A stretch of DNA of 64,000 nucleotides from Micavibrio sp. UBA6147 (GCA_002423185.1 DIUX01000001.1:640050-704049); one strand, 5' to 3'; positions 18,802-26,700 are shown, counted from the first letter of the stretch. The notes: generated by a model from the sequence alone, not told the origin. Program-made: numbers and translations.

Positions 18802-19028
18802 TACTTGTTCCCCTTTTCGGGAACGAATACAGCGATAACACCGGCGACCAAAGCACCGATTGCCATCATCGGCGATCCCGTCACTGTGGCCGCATCTGCC
18901 GCCGATTGTGCCGCCGTGATAACCGGCTCAAGCTCTTTGATTTTGAACAGCTCATTGAGGCCGTACAAGATAGCGGCAATGCCGCCATATGTGCCGCTTT
19001 CACCAAGCCTTTTAAACAGTTTTTGCAT
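18801..19028 (-). CDS. Small membrane protein, holin-like
   Basis: 75 aa, starting MQKLFKRLGESGTYGG. Two hydrophobic segments are visible (about residues 15-28 and 52-69), the second being PMMAIGALVAGVIAVFV. The tail is charged and ends in PEKGNK. A short two-TM protein next to muralytic enzymes is a typical holin position, but holins share little sequence. Overlaps the next small gene on both sides, as expected in a compact phage operon. Confidence 0.6.
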   Translation of the reverse strand: MQKLFKRLGESGTYGGIAAILYGLNELFKIKELEPVITAAQSAADAATVTGSPMMAIGALVAGVIAVFVPEKGNK

Positions 19029-19170
19029 GATAATCTTCCTTCCATCTTTCCAGTTTCGTTACTCGTTCTTTCAGCGCGGCCGCGATCTCAAGGACGCGAC
19101 CGAGCTGCATAAAAATCCCACCTAATACCGCCAATTGTGCCGCCAGAATGCCGATGATTAATGTTTCCAT
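19012..19170 (-). CDS. Small TM plus coiled-coil protein, 52 aa
   Basis: The frame METLIIGILAAQLAVLGGIF then continues with a charged helix ending in ERWKEDYHAKTV. One N-terminal TM helix followed by a coiled coil is the layout of Rz-type spanins and of small virion membrane proteins. The ATG lies 2 nt after the transglycosylase stop, and the gene overlaps the holin-like start by 17 nt. Role inferred only from layout. Confidence 0.55.
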   Translation of the reverse strand: METLIIGILAAQLAVLGGIFMQLGRVLEIAAALKERVTKLERWKEDYHAKTV

Positions 19171-19171
19171 G

Positions 19172-19828
19172 CTATCCCCCCGTCCGGATCGTTACGCCGG
19201 CCGTGTCGCTCCACATGGCATAGGCTGTTTTAAATTTTTGCCAATAAACGCCGGTTGCGGTGCTGTAATTATGCCCCGCCCCGCCGTTGTAAGCCCGCAC
19301 ATACCATTCCAATGACCGCGCCGGATAGGATCGGCGCAGCCAATCCATATACGCCGCCCCGAAATACATGCTCACTTCCGGCCGCTTCAAAGCGGCGCGT
19401 GACGGCTTGCCCATGGCCGTATAGCCTTTGGCGTAAAGGTCACTGGCCGTTCCGACAAGAACCTGCATAATCCCGACCGAATAATCATTGATATGCGCCT
19501 CGTAGCGTTCAGCCCACGGCGTGAAGTTGCTTTCAATGTAAGCCGTTGCCAGAACAATGAATTGATCGGCATTCAGGCCGACCATCCGAGTCATCGTACT
19601 TGCGAGCTGGAACACTTCTTCATCCGTCAAAACGCGATCTTGAGGATAGGCGGCAACAGCACCGCTTGCCCCGCTATGCCCCGTTGACGTTGCAAATATG
19701 TTGCCCAAAAGCCCCTTGGACGTGTCCGCAACGGCTTTGTTGGTGCGCATATAGGCAATGGCAAGAGCGACCATCAAGGCGATGATCCCCAGCCGCATAA
19801 TCTTTTTGCCGGTGTCCTGTTTTTGCAT
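19172..19828 (-). CDS. Membrane-anchored SLT-type lytic transglycosylase
   Basis: 218 aa from the ATG at 19828, just after the upstream stop; a longer frame to 19903 runs back into that gene. One TM helix (about residues 12-28) anchors the protein. The SLT domain has the catalytic Glu in AYIESNFTPW, then DYSVGIMQV and RAYNGGAGHNY, the usual ES / GxMQ / AYNGG series. It probably opens peptidoglycan during entry or lysis. In related membrane-containing phages such an enzyme is often virion-associated. Confidence 0.85.
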   Translation of the reverse strand: MQKQDTGKKIMRLGIIALMVALAIAYMRTNKAVADTSKGLLGNIFATSTGHSGASGAVAAYPQDRVLTDEEVFQLASTMTRMVGLNADQFIVLATAYIESNFTPWAERYEAHINDYSVGIMQVLVGTASDLYAKGYTAMGKPSRAALKRPEVSMYFGAAYMDWLRRSYPARSLEWYVRAYNGGAGHNYSTATGVYWQKFKTAYAMWSDTAGVTIRTGG

Positions 19829-19829
19829 T

Positions 19830-20369
19830 TTACCCCAGTTTGAAAAAACGGTGTGTCCCGTGAATGGCAATCGGCGTTCTTCCGGCCGACCAATCAGGCG
19901 CAACGGCGCGTGTGTGATAATGATCTGCGCCGTTCGTGTTATCGGCGATCAGGCCACGCACAGCGTTTGAGGCGATTTGCTTGCACTGCACGAAAACAGC
20001 GTCATTGTCCTTGACCGTTGTGATAAGCGTGTAATTCGGATCACCGCGCAGCCAGCAAGAAAACTGGTATGGCTTTTGACAGATTGCGGCGATTGTATTG
20101 CCGTATTGCCGAGCCTTTGCCGTTGATCTTTGCGCGGCCTTGTAGCGGTTCATCACGACAGACGCAACGGCTTGCTTGCCGGCGTAGCTTTCCCCTCGCG
20201 CCTCGCCGTAAATGGTGCGGGCGAGAATGTCGATGTCATGCGCAGAAAAACGATAGAATGTATCGGGGACAGGCGGGCCATACGTCACCGGCGCGGATGC
20301 CTGCGCCGGCTTGGTGCTAACCTTCACCCCTAAAACCCCGAATAAAGCCGATAACAAATATCCCCACAT
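19830..20369 (-). CDS. Cell-wall hydrolase, SleB/CwlJ type (Hydrolase_2)
   Basis: 179 aa with an N-terminal signal or anchor segment (MWGYLLSALFGVLGVKVS). The Hydrolase_2 pattern is plain: ILARTIYGEARGESYAGKQA with the catalytic Glu in YGEARGE, then SVVMNRYK and the GADHYHT segment. Such enzymes cut glycan strands and are frequent in alphaproteobacterial phages as endolysins. It is adjacent to a second muralytic enzyme, so one may serve lysis and the other entry. Confidence 0.85.
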   Translation of the reverse strand: MWGYLLSALFGVLGVKVSTKPAQASAPVTYGPPVPDTFYRFSAHDIDILARTIYGEARGESYAGKQAVASVVMNRYKAAQRSTAKARQYGNTIAAICQKPYQFSCWLRGDPNYTLITTVKDNDAVFVQCKQIASNAVRGLIADNTNGADHYHTRAVAPDWSAGRTPIAIHGTHRFFKLG

Positions 20370-20378
20370 AGCGCCCCC

Positions 20379-21212
20379 CTAAAGAACCTTGTAAGCCGCG
20401 CGCAGCGGTGCGTTGACAGTATTCGAGTAAAACTCAATTTTTTTGCCCGCCGGAACAAATAGAGCGTCCATCGTGCCGACCATGCCGTTGCCGGCATTGT
20501 GATAAGGGCAAATAGGCACGTCATCGATTTCCACGTGACTAAAATTTGTTGAGTACGCCGACCACGAAATGAACGGGATATAAACCCCGTTTGTGTTCGT
20601 GCCAGCCGCAATCGTGACCGTCGTGTTTAATGCATTGACGTACGTGCAGCCTGTAAGGTCTATAAGCGCAGCGCGTTTGTCGGTCGGGTGAGCCAGCCGA
20701 GAAAAGACGGATGAAACGGTGCTGTTAACAGTGCTGCATATCGATTGCACTGCATCGACAGCCGTTTCAAGAGCTGCAAGCGCGGCAACAATAGCGGTTT
20801 CCGCATCGCCAACGGCCGCTTGTGTCAGCGGATCGTTGACCTCCAATACTTCGCCAACCTCGTTAATCACTTTCACCGCGTCATCGATTTGACCGATGGA
20901 TGAAATAACCCCGCTGTTTTCGTTCTCAACGTCATAATCGGAACGATCTTCAACAACCATCACAACGACCCAATCGCCGGCCTGCGCCTCATTGCGGACG
21001 TAAAACCTCTGAAAGCCCGCGCCGACCGAGATATAGCCATTTTTGACCATGATTTCGTAATGGTCGTTAATGTTTTCATCGACCGAGATTTCAACCTCGC
21101 AAGTCGCGTTCGATGCCCGCACGACCCGCAGATAACGGCCGGCGGCGATTTTCATTTCACCATCACGCGCCTTACTTAAATCAAACCGAAAATATTTCTT
21201 TGCGCCTGCCAT
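20379..21212 (-). CDS. Putative minor structural (spike/vertex) protein
   Basis: 277 aa from the ATG at 21212, which overlaps the upstream stop as TAATG. The N-terminal half is beta-rich (KYFRFDLSKARDGEMKIAAG). An Ala-rich helical stretch occurs at about 130-175 (AETAIVAALAALETAVDAVQ), followed by a second beta-rich domain ending KIEFYSNTVNAPLRAAYKVL. Two beta domains joined by a helical linker suit a trimeric vertex or spike protein. No sequence family is recognised. It lies between membrane protein genes and the lytic enzymes. Confidence 0.5.
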   Translation of the reverse strand: MAGAKKYFRFDLSKARDGEMKIAAGRYLRVVRASNATCEVEISVDENINDHYEIMVKNGYISVGAGFQRFYVRNEAQAGDWVVVMVVEDRSDYDVENENSGVISSIGQIDDAVKVINEVGEVLEVNDPLTQAAVGDAETAIVAALAALETAVDAVQSICSTVNSTVSSVFSRLAHPTDKRAALIDLTGCTYVNALNTTVTIAAGTNTNGVYIPFISWSAYSTNFSHVEIDDVPICPYHNAGNGMVGTMDALFVPAGKKIEFYSNTVNAPLRAAYKVL

Positions 21213-21604
21213 TAGATTTTTCTCCACACATACCAGACAGCGACAACCACGCCGCCGATTTTCAACATATCCAAGCCCCGCGAAAGCAAGGCGTTTTGTT
21301 CTTTTGCGGCCTTTGCCGTTGCGTCCGTTGCCGCCGCACTGGTGAGGATGCCAAGACTAAAAAGCGCCTTCGTTTGCTCATTCGTTGCCGTCAATGCCGA
21401 TGACAAAAAAGCGCGGGTTTGATCCGCAGATGATGAAAGAGCCGTCCCGACCGTCAGCCCCATCGACTTTATGGCCTCCGCAAAGGCCGTCACATCGATG
21501 ATATTGGCGATTTGATTGGTCACATCGACATTGGTTGTGTTTGAGCTGGATTGCTCAACAACCGTCTTGCTACCGCCGCCAAAAAGACCGCTCAAAAAAC
21601 CCAT
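21212..21604 (-). CDS. Virion-type membrane protein, C-terminal TM
   Basis: 130 aa. A Gly-rich start (MGFLSGLFGGGSK) and an Asn/Ser/Thr-rich region precede a long Ala-rich helix, and one TM helix lies at about 112-128 ending VWYVWRKI. A C-terminal anchor with a long helical ectodomain fits an internal-membrane protein of a tailless phage. Not recognised by family. Abuts genes on both sides. Confidence 0.5.
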   Translation of the reverse strand: MGFLSGLFGGGSKTVVEQSSSNTTNVDVTNQIANIIDVTAFAEAIKSMGLTVGTALSSSADQTRAFLSSALTATNEQTKALFSLGILTSAAATDATAKAAKEQNALLSRGLDMLKIGGVVVAVWYVWRKI

Positions 21605-21789
21605 TAAAAGACCCCTTTCAAAAGCCTATACCCGAGTAAAACTGCGAAGCCCAAAACAACAAGTTTTGCAATCTCATAGGCCGACATGCCGCCTTGCCCC
21701 GTAACCGTTGTTGCCTGCCCGACCTTAAAACCGCCGAATGCCGTTACAAGCGCCCCCACAGCCCCAAGTGCAATGATTGGTAACGCCAT
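21604..21789 (-). CDS. Small two-TM membrane protein, 61 aa
   Basis: Starting at the ATG at 21789 (MALPIIALGAVGALVTAFGG), 1 nt after the upstream stop; a longer frame to 21840 is in conflict with the upstream gene. Two hydrophobic helices lie at residues 3-20 and 40-55 with a Gly/Thr-rich loop between them. It is likely an abundant virion-membrane component, by analogy with the many small membrane proteins of PM2- and PRD1-like viruses. Confidence 0.5.
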   Translation of the reverse strand: MALPIIALGAVGALVTAFGGFKVGQATTVTGQGGMSAYEIAKLVVLGFAVLLGYRLLKGVF

Positions 21790-21790
21790 G

Positions 21791-22192
21791 TTACCCCCGC
21801 TTGCGCCGGACAAGGAAGAATGCAGCCAAGCCGACAGCAAGGCCGATTATGGCCAGTGTTTTCGGATCGGCCTGCATCGGATTTGTGCCTTGCGCCGAAT
21901 AAGTATCAATGTTCGAGGCAAGCCCAGAATAATCAAGAGGCGTTCCAAGCGACTGCAACGGATAAGATTGCGTGTCAGGCTGGCTCGATGCCGTTGCACC
22001 GGATGACGCGCCGGAGGATCCGGACACGCTTGCATCAGGCGCAGATTGCGGCGACAAATTCGACAGCAAAGACGATATGTTCACGCTCGTTGATTGGCTG
22101 TTTGATTGCGACACATTGACTTCCGGCGCGCCACCTAAAAGGCTGGATAGAGGCGCAAAGCTGGAAAGAGTTTTCAAAAAATCATCAGCCAT
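21791..22192 (-). CDS. Ser-rich protein with C-terminal TM
   Basis: 133 aa. Residues 25-100 are dominated by Ser, Gln, Asn and Ala. A single TM helix (TLAIIGLAVGLAAFFLVRRK) ends in basic residues. It overlaps the upstream gene by 1 nt. The extended polar domain plus anchor suggests a membrane-to-capsid linker or a spike-base protein; this is inference only. Confidence 0.5.
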   Translation of the reverse strand: MADDFLKTLSSFAPLSSLLGGAPEVNVSQSNSQSTSVNISSLLSNLSPQSAPDASVSGSSGASSGATASSQPDTQSYPLQSLGTPLDYSGLASNIDTYSAQGTNPMQADPKTLAIIGLAVGLAAFFLVRRKRG

Positions 22193-22464
22193 TATTTCTT
22201 CCTCACCGAATTAAGAATGACGGCGGTCATGACGCCGCCGACAATGGTGGTCAACGTCCAGAACACCACGTTTGAAACAATCCCCGATGTCACGAAGTTT
22301 TTTGACGCTTGCGCCGCCGCTTCCGCTTGTGCGCGTTGTTCCTGCGCCCGCCGAAACTCAAGCTCTTTTTTCGCCAGTTCATATTGCTGGTCTTGAGATA
22401 CAACCTTCGTATAAAGGTCTGTCCCCTTCCCCAGCAAGTCACCTAAAGACGCAAAACTAAGCAT
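22192..22464 (-). CDS. Helical membrane protein downstream of the MCP gene
   Basis: 90 aa from the ATG at 22464. A charged coiled-coil-like helix occupies about residues 22-50 (QYELAKKELEFRRAQEQRAQ), and one TM helix occupies about 60-85 (FWTLTTIVGGVMTAVIL). It starts 43 bp after the capsid gene stop, just beyond the capsid-gene hairpin. Probable virion-membrane protein. Confidence 0.5.
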   Translation of the reverse strand: MLSFASLGDLLGKGTDLYTKVVSQDQQYELAKKELEFRRAQEQRAQAEAAAQASKNFVTSGIVSNVVFWTLTTIVGGVMTAVILNSVRKK

Positions 22465-22499
22465 CAAAAAACCCCGTTAATCGTTATGGATAGAGGATA

Positions 22500-22522
22500 A
22501 GAGCGCCTAGATTTGGCGCTCT
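22500..22522 (-). terminator. Hairpin at the end of the capsid gene
   Basis: AGAGCGCC (22500-22507) and GGCGCTCT (22515-22522) form a perfect 8-bp stem overlapping the stop codon of the capsid gene. Only a short U-poor tail follows on the minus transcript, so it is better seen as a partial terminator or a 3' stabiliser than as a full stop. Confidence 0.55.
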
Positions 22523-23526
22523 TGCGTGACAAATACCGGCCTTACATACGTTGCGTTCGTTTGTTTGACCACATCAAGATTGATCCGCAGATCACGCACC
22601 GGCGTTGATTTCACGATGTCAACCGCATTGCCGTACATCGTTAAATTCAGGTCGTAAACGCCGTTATGCAACGATGACCCCATGCCCCAGTTTTGGCTGG
22701 TTTGCTCCCGCACCATATCGGCGCGGCGGGATTGGATCGTCTTGTTTTGCGTGTCGCGCAGCGTGATAAGGCTTTGAATAATATCGTTCTCGCCAACCTC
22801 GCAAAGAGTGTTCGCAATGTGCGTGTTATACAAAATCACGTTGCGGTATTCTTGGCCGTCCGTCAGATCGATTTCAAACTGAGTGTTGTTCGCTGCAATG
22901 CCCAAACGCTCTTCACGCAAACCGACAACCATAGGCGATACACTCGCCAAAGAGTCCGGCTTGCCGTCCAACGGGTTCGGGCGCAAGGCCAAGGTTTTCA
23001 GTTCAATATCAATGTAGTTCTCTGAATTCGTGCAAGTGATTGCGCCGGTATGCGTGCCGAAAAGCGTTCCGGCTGCCGTCAGGTCACGCCATTTGATTTT
23101 CAACTCATACTCGGGTCCGCGCGTATCAATCGCAAAGTCCTTTGGATTGGCCGCATCGAAAGGCGCAGCCGGACAAGACAAGAAGTGTTGACCAACCTTA
23201 TCGTTCCCCGCCGCGCCGGCGATTGCCGCATTGCCGCCAGCCGCAACACCACTGATCCGGCGATTGCTGCAATACATGGCCAAAGCCTGCCCCGACAAGC
23301 TCCAAACAGTTTTATTTTTGTTGCGGATCAAAGAAATATTGTCGATGGCATTCATCACCTGAAAATCAGGCGCGTTCGATGCACCGCCAGCGGCAATATT
23401 GACTTCCAGCTTAAGCAGCATGTCGATTGCCGCATAAAGGTTTCCACGCGGCAACGGATAAACAGACGTGCCATTCGGTTCATAGAACAGGCGGGTTTGA
23501 TAATTTGCTTGCAGCTCTAAAGCCAT
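22507..23526 (-). CDS. Candidate double-jelly-roll major capsid protein
   Basis: 339 aa, beta-rich, without TM helices or a signal peptide. Strand-like stretches such as YELKIKWRDLTAAGTLF, YIDIELKTLAL, FEIDLTDGQEYRNVILYN and GVYDLNLTMYG alternate with loops, and the C-terminus VRPVFVTQERQI is strand-like too. It is the largest structural gene, flanked by hairpins, and its size fits single-gene DJR capsid proteins of the FLiP/PM2 type. Adjacent small TM proteins and an ATPase agree with that class. The fold is inferred, not proven. Confidence 0.7.
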   Translation of the reverse strand: MALELQANYQTRLFYEPNGTSVYPLPRGNLYAAIDMLLKLEVNIAAGGASNAPDFQVMNAIDNISLIRNKNKTVWSLSGQALAMYCSNRRISGVAAGGNAAIAGAAGNDKVGQHFLSCPAAPFDAANPKDFAIDTRGPEYELKIKWRDLTAAGTLFGTHTGAITCTNSENYIDIELKTLALRPNPLDGKPDSLASVSPMVVGLREERLGIAANNTQFEIDLTDGQEYRNVILYNTHIANTLCEVGENDIIQSLITLRDTQNKTIQSRRADMVREQTSQNWGMGSSLHNGVYDLNLTMYGNAVDIVKSTPVRDLRINLDVVKQTNATYVRPVFVTQERQI

Positions 23527-23540
23527 GCTTCACCCCCCTG

Positions 23541-23678
23541 TTAAAGTTTTACATTAAGTTTGGTCATCGCCATTTGGACGATGGGAACAAACACAGCCGC
23601 GCCGATAGCAAAGCCGAAGCCCTGCCACAACGCGCCTTTGATTTTCGATTTGGTGCTGCCACCGGAATTTTTTGACAT
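23541..23678 (-). CDS. Small TM protein upstream of the capsid gene, 45 aa
   Basis: From the ATG at 23678 (MSKNSGGSTKSKIKGALWQG), with GGGGTAA upstream. A single TM helix lies at about residues 18-36 (FGFAIGAAVFVPIVQMAM). The longer frame to 23777 reads through a hairpin and lacks coding character. It lies 14 bp before the capsid gene and is probably co-expressed with it. Confidence 0.55.
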   Translation of the reverse strand: MSKNSGGSTKSKIKGALWQGFGFAIGAAVFVPIVQMAMTKLNVKL

Positions 23679-23687
23679 TGAGTTACC

Positions 23688-23726
23688 CCGTGTTGTTACA
23701 GAAAAATAAAATCCACAACAACACGG
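23688..23726. repeat. Perfect inverted repeat before the capsid operon
   Basis: CCGTGTTGTT (23688-23697) and AACAACACGG (23717-23726) give a perfect 10-bp stem with a 19-nt A/T-rich loop. It lies in the only sizeable gap of the structural operon (23679-23799), between the ATPase and capsid units, and touches the ribosome site of the 45-aa gene. It may separate transcripts or act as a packaging or processing signal. Confidence 0.5.
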
Positions 23727-23799
23727 TGACATGCAGGACGGGGAAAGCCGGACAGCCGATAGGCCGCAGAAAAGCAACGATTAGACAGCCGCCGCGCAT

Positions 23800-24345
23800 T
23801 TATAATCGGATCAGTTCAACACCACTCCGCGCAATATGAAGAGCATGTAAATCAGGAAGGCGCGTAATCGCTTCATCAATGCGCCGCCCTTCGTGTTCTA
23901 TGCCTCCGTAATCCTCATACACAAGACGGGCTTGCTCTTTTGAGGCAAGCCGAAAGCAATAACACTCAGCGCAGTTAATACGGATAGACGGCGGGATGCT
24001 TGTCGGGTATTGGGTCGCAATATAAAGCGTTAGCCCCTTGTGCCGCCCCATTGTCCCTAAATTGTGAATGTTCGGGTAATTCTTCCGGCTCGAAGCCTCC
24101 GCAAACAAAACGCGCCCTTCATCAATCATCAAGTGCGCGCCCCAGTTTTCCGGCTGGCCTATCCAGTATTCAAGCTCATCAACATCAAGTGTTGTTTTAG
24201 CGCCCTTGCCAAAATCAAGATCACCTACGCCCGACCACACCAAAACTTTACGTTTATAGGTCAAGAGCCGCTTGGCAATCCGCTTCATAAGCCATGTTTT
24301 GCCCGTCAGGCTCATGCCATAGATTGCTTTATGCGGGTTGCTCAT
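23800..24345 (-). CDS. Candidate genome-packaging ATPase, A32/PRD1-like
   Basis: 181 aa from the ATG at 24345. Walker A is GMSLTGKT (residues 10-17), Walker B is HLMIDEG (71-77), and GRHKGLTLYIATQYP (about 100-114) gives the arrangement of the FtsK/HerA-related packaging ATPases, with the sensor Gln in ATQ. Zot/pI proteins of filamentous phages share this core but carry a TM domain after it; none is present here. A soluble short ATPase next to a DJR-type capsid gene favours the PRD1-type assignment. The start overlaps the upstream gene by 17 nt. Confidence 0.75.
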   Translation of the reverse strand: MSNPHKAIYGMSLTGKTWLMKRIAKRLLTYKRKVLVWSGVGDLDFGKGAKTTLDVDELEYWIGQPENWGAHLMIDEGRVLFAEASSRKNYPNIHNLGTMGRHKGLTLYIATQYPTSIPPSIRINCAECYCFRLASKEQARLVYEDYGGIEHEGRRIDEAITRLPDLHALHIARSGVELIRL

Positions 24346-24580
24346 CGGGCTGCGCCTTTTTCGACTTTGCCCGCCGCACCGCGCCGGATTTTTTGCCAGC
24401 GTTCGAAGCCATTTCACGAATGATTTGTTTTTTAATCACTTCGGCTTCATCGTCCTTTTCAGGCGAAGGAACAGGATTTGCGCCCTCTTCCTTCGCCTTA
24501 CCACCACCAAGGAACCCCTTTAGCAACACAACCGCCCACAATAAGACGACACTCACCAATGCTATTGTTTTTCTGTCCAT
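24329..24580 (-). CDS. Small membrane protein with basic tail
   Basis: 83 aa. An N-terminal TM helix (residues 5-24, TIALVSVVLLWAVVLLKGF) is followed by an acidic then strongly basic cytoplasmic-type tail (KKSGAVRRAKSKKAQ). A basic tail behind a membrane anchor could contact nucleic acid beneath a viral membrane. Overlaps neighbours on both sides. Family not recognised. Confidence 0.55.
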   Translation of the reverse strand: MDRKTIALVSVVLLWAVVLLKGFLGGGKAKEEGANPVPSPEKDDEAEVIKKQIIREMASNAGKKSGAVRRAKSKKAQPDEQPA

Positions 24581-24720
24581 CCCCGAAAAGCCTCCTTAAT
24601 CCCGTTCAAAACGCCCATGAAGCGGTTCCGGTACGAAACCGCGCAGGCGATATAGCCGGCCTGAAAAGCCAATACGCAGCTACACAGCCAGCCAATTATC
24701 AAGATTGCATCACTTGCCAT
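24562..24720 (-). CDS. Small TM protein, 52 aa
   Basis: The frame starts MASDAILIIGWLCSCVLAFQ and ends AFRGWTEKQ. One TM helix covers residues 4-28, with a short basic tail. It overlaps the upstream gene by 11 nt and the downstream gene by 19 nt, a density that supports coding. Role unknown; likely virion membrane. Confidence 0.5.
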   Translation of the reverse strand: MASDAILIIGWLCSCVLAFQAGYIACAVSYRNRFMGVLNGIKEAFRGWTEKQ

Positions 24721-25120
24721 CTTTCTTTTCCCCTTCTTCTTTCTTCTCTTGCCGCGCCTTCACAATGCGCCATACAGGCGGCACAAACGGCAAGACAAGG
24801 CACACCGCCAAAAAACCGATCCGCAAATGACTGAAAAGCGCAAATTGCCCAAAGGTTGAAAAAAATCTTTCCCCGACTTCTTCAAGCGCCCCTTTTTCAT
24901 CATCACCAAGGGGCTTGTCCTGTATCATTTCCATGACCGCACTCAACCCGTTTGCGAGCAAGCGCCCATCCCGTTCAGAGTTCACAGGTTCAGCCGGAAG
25001 CGGTTCAGCCTCAACAGGTTTAACCGCTTCCGGCTTCTTCGTTTTCGCTACATCTGTAATTGCCGGCTCATCGCAAATGGCTTTTTTTGCGACTAAATCA
25101 TCATCAAACTGTTTTGCCAT
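24710..25120 (-). CDS. Phage protein, acidic N-terminus and C-terminal TM
   Basis: 136 aa from the ATG at 25120 (MAKQFDDDLVAKK). A Pro/Glu-rich low-complexity region (about 25-50) is followed by a helical segment and one TM helix (about 98-120, IGFLAVCLVLPFVPPVW). The tail is Lys/Glu-rich. It overlaps the genes either side. Probable structural membrane protein; no family seen. Confidence 0.5.
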   Translation of the reverse strand: MAKQFDDDLVAKKAICDEPAITDVAKTKKPEAVKPVEAEPLPAEPVNSERDGRLLANGLSAVMEMIQDKPLGDDEKGALEEVGERFFSTFGQFALFSHLRIGFLAVCLVLPFVPPVWRIVKARQEKKEEGEKKDGK

Positions 25121-25310
25121 GCTCAATCTCGCGGAAAAGGAAACGGAAAACCGCTACATGCGTACTGCTAAGCCGCCCGTATCGGTCAAGGTGAACCAGA
25201 ATATTCCGGCTGGATATGACGGCCTCGACTTTGTTATAAATCATGTCGCAAGCCTCCGACAGCGTCAGGCCATGTTCTTTGAGTTTTGAAAAAAGTTCTT
25301 CCCTGTTCAT
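25104..25310 (-). CDS. Small soluble phage protein, 68 aa
   Basis: Starts MNREELFSKLKEHGLTLSEA and looks helical throughout, without TM segments. A possible HTH-like pattern lies at about residues 14-40, but it is weak. It lies 88 bp downstream of the rep stop and begins the compact structural operon. Function unknown; it could be a regulator or an accessory replication factor. Confidence 0.5.
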   Translation of the reverse strand: MNREELFSKLKEHGLTLSEACDMIYNKVEAVISSRNILVHLDRYGRLSSTHVAVFRFLFREIEHGKTV

Positions 25311-25398
25311 TCTCGCCCCATTAACCAGTTCAAAGCGGTTCGTAACTGGTTCAATCGTACCCGTTTAAACGGGTTCAATTGACATACAAAGCGCAGCA

Positions 25399-26700
25399 TT
25401 AGCGCATTCTTAATTCCCTGTTTCTGCGAATTTCGGCCTGTTTACGGCCTTGACTGCACCAATAAGCAACCTCATCGAATGCCGGAAGCGGTTTGTTGCG
25501 CCCCTCATCTGCAAATTTTATGTGCATATATCGTTCACGCGCCCGCGCCGCCTTTTCTTCAAATTCATCATCCTGCGCCGCCAGTTCCATGATTTTTTCT
25601 ATCATCTCCGGCCATTCATCCGGTGAACCGTCCCCCCCAAGAAGAACCCCCAAAGAACGCAAATTGCCCGCCGTATTCGCCAGCAAACAATGCTCCATAG
25701 CTTCGCCGCTCATATCGGTGTAATACCCCCGCGCAATGAACCTCAAAGCCTCACCGGCCTGTCTATACGCCTCCGACCAGATAGGATGAAGCGGCCAGCG
25801 CCATCTATTATCATCCGTGTGGCTTGGAACCGTCAGGCGGCGCGTGATAAGCGCCTCCGCCAGCAATTCGGGCAAGGACTCAAACACATCATCAGCCGTG
25901 CGCAGCCCCCGCCCTTTCAAAAACGCTTTATAAAAACGAAGCTCAAGACGCCAAACATTAGTTTCCTTGCCATCGGCGGGCTTGATATAGCCATTTTCAC
26001 CCCAGACCTTGAACATCCAAGTCTTGCCGCTTTTGGCGGTTATCTCTTTGCCTTTGTTGTAAAGCTGCACCTGAAGGCTGTCTTTGCTTCCTATGGTCAG
26101 TGTTTGAACCTTGCCCCCGCCATGCATCGACTTTGCCACCTTCGCCGGCGCAATCAAATTGCCCCAAAACATCGGATTAATATCCGCAGAAAGGCGCGGC
26201 GATAAAAAATCAAACGCGAAGTGGAACATTGAAACACGGCGCCAATCTTTTTCTTCCTTCTCCTTGATATAGTCTTTAGGGACATTCATTTCATGCATGA
26301 CAATCGCCAGCGCCTTTTCCCGCAAGAAGTCTATACCCTCGCCCCAAAGCCCTTGTGCGCTGTATTCAACCGATATAGCCCATTCCATCACCTTCTCAGC
26401 ATTCACGCCCCCCGGATGACGGATAAAGAAACGCAAGCTATCATCCTCTATAATCCAAGCCGCGCTTTGCGTGCCGCAGGGGCGTATCTGCATAACTTCA
26501 CCGCCGAAAACGATGGTGTAAGGCTCTTTTCCGCTCGCACTGGTCTTTGCTTGCGCTTGGGCTTTTAAAGCGTCCAGCCGTTCGACCGTTCCGCGCGGGA
26601 AGGGAAAATTAAACACCTCTTTGAACCCGTCAAAGCCCTTGGCAAGGACGGTGCAATAATCGTCATTATCCGTGAGTGTGATTTTTGGGATGGTTGTCAT
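25399..26700 (-). CDS. Replication initiation protein, Rep_trans-like
   Basis: 433 aa from the ATG at 26700; a longer frame to 26802 crosses a terminator and looks non-coding. Family landmarks appear in order: MFHFAFDF (about 158-165), LTIGSKDS (201-208), VQLYNKGKEI (211-220) and WRLELRF (250-256). This matches the 'D-x-D / GS..S / YdK..E / R.El' pattern of Rep_trans (PF02486) initiators, found in inoviruses, some plasmids and FLiP. Tyr214 is a candidate nicking residue. It suggests rolling-circle replication, with ssDNA at some stage. The gene has its own leader, with a hairpin, behind a terminator. Confidence 0.75.
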   Translation of the reverse strand: MTTIPKITLTDNDDYCTVLAKGFDGFKEVFNFPFPRGTVERLDALKAQAQAKTSASGKEPYTIVFGGEVMQIRPCGTQSAAWIIEDDSLRFFIRHPGGVNAEKVMEWAISVEYSAQGLWGEGIDFLREKALAIVMHEMNVPKDYIKEKEEKDWRRVSMFHFAFDFLSPRLSADINPMFWGNLIAPAKVAKSMHGGGKVQTLTIGSKDSLQVQLYNKGKEITAKSGKTWMFKVWGENGYIKPADGKETNVWRLELRFYKAFLKGRGLRTADDVFESLPELLAEALITRRLTVPSHTDDNRWRWPLHPIWSEAYRQAGEALRFIARGYYTDMSGEAMEHCLLANTAGNLRSLGVLLGGDGSPDEWPEMIEKIMELAAQDDEFEEKAARARERYMHIKFADEGRNKPLPAFDEVAYWCSQGRKQAEIRRNRELRMR

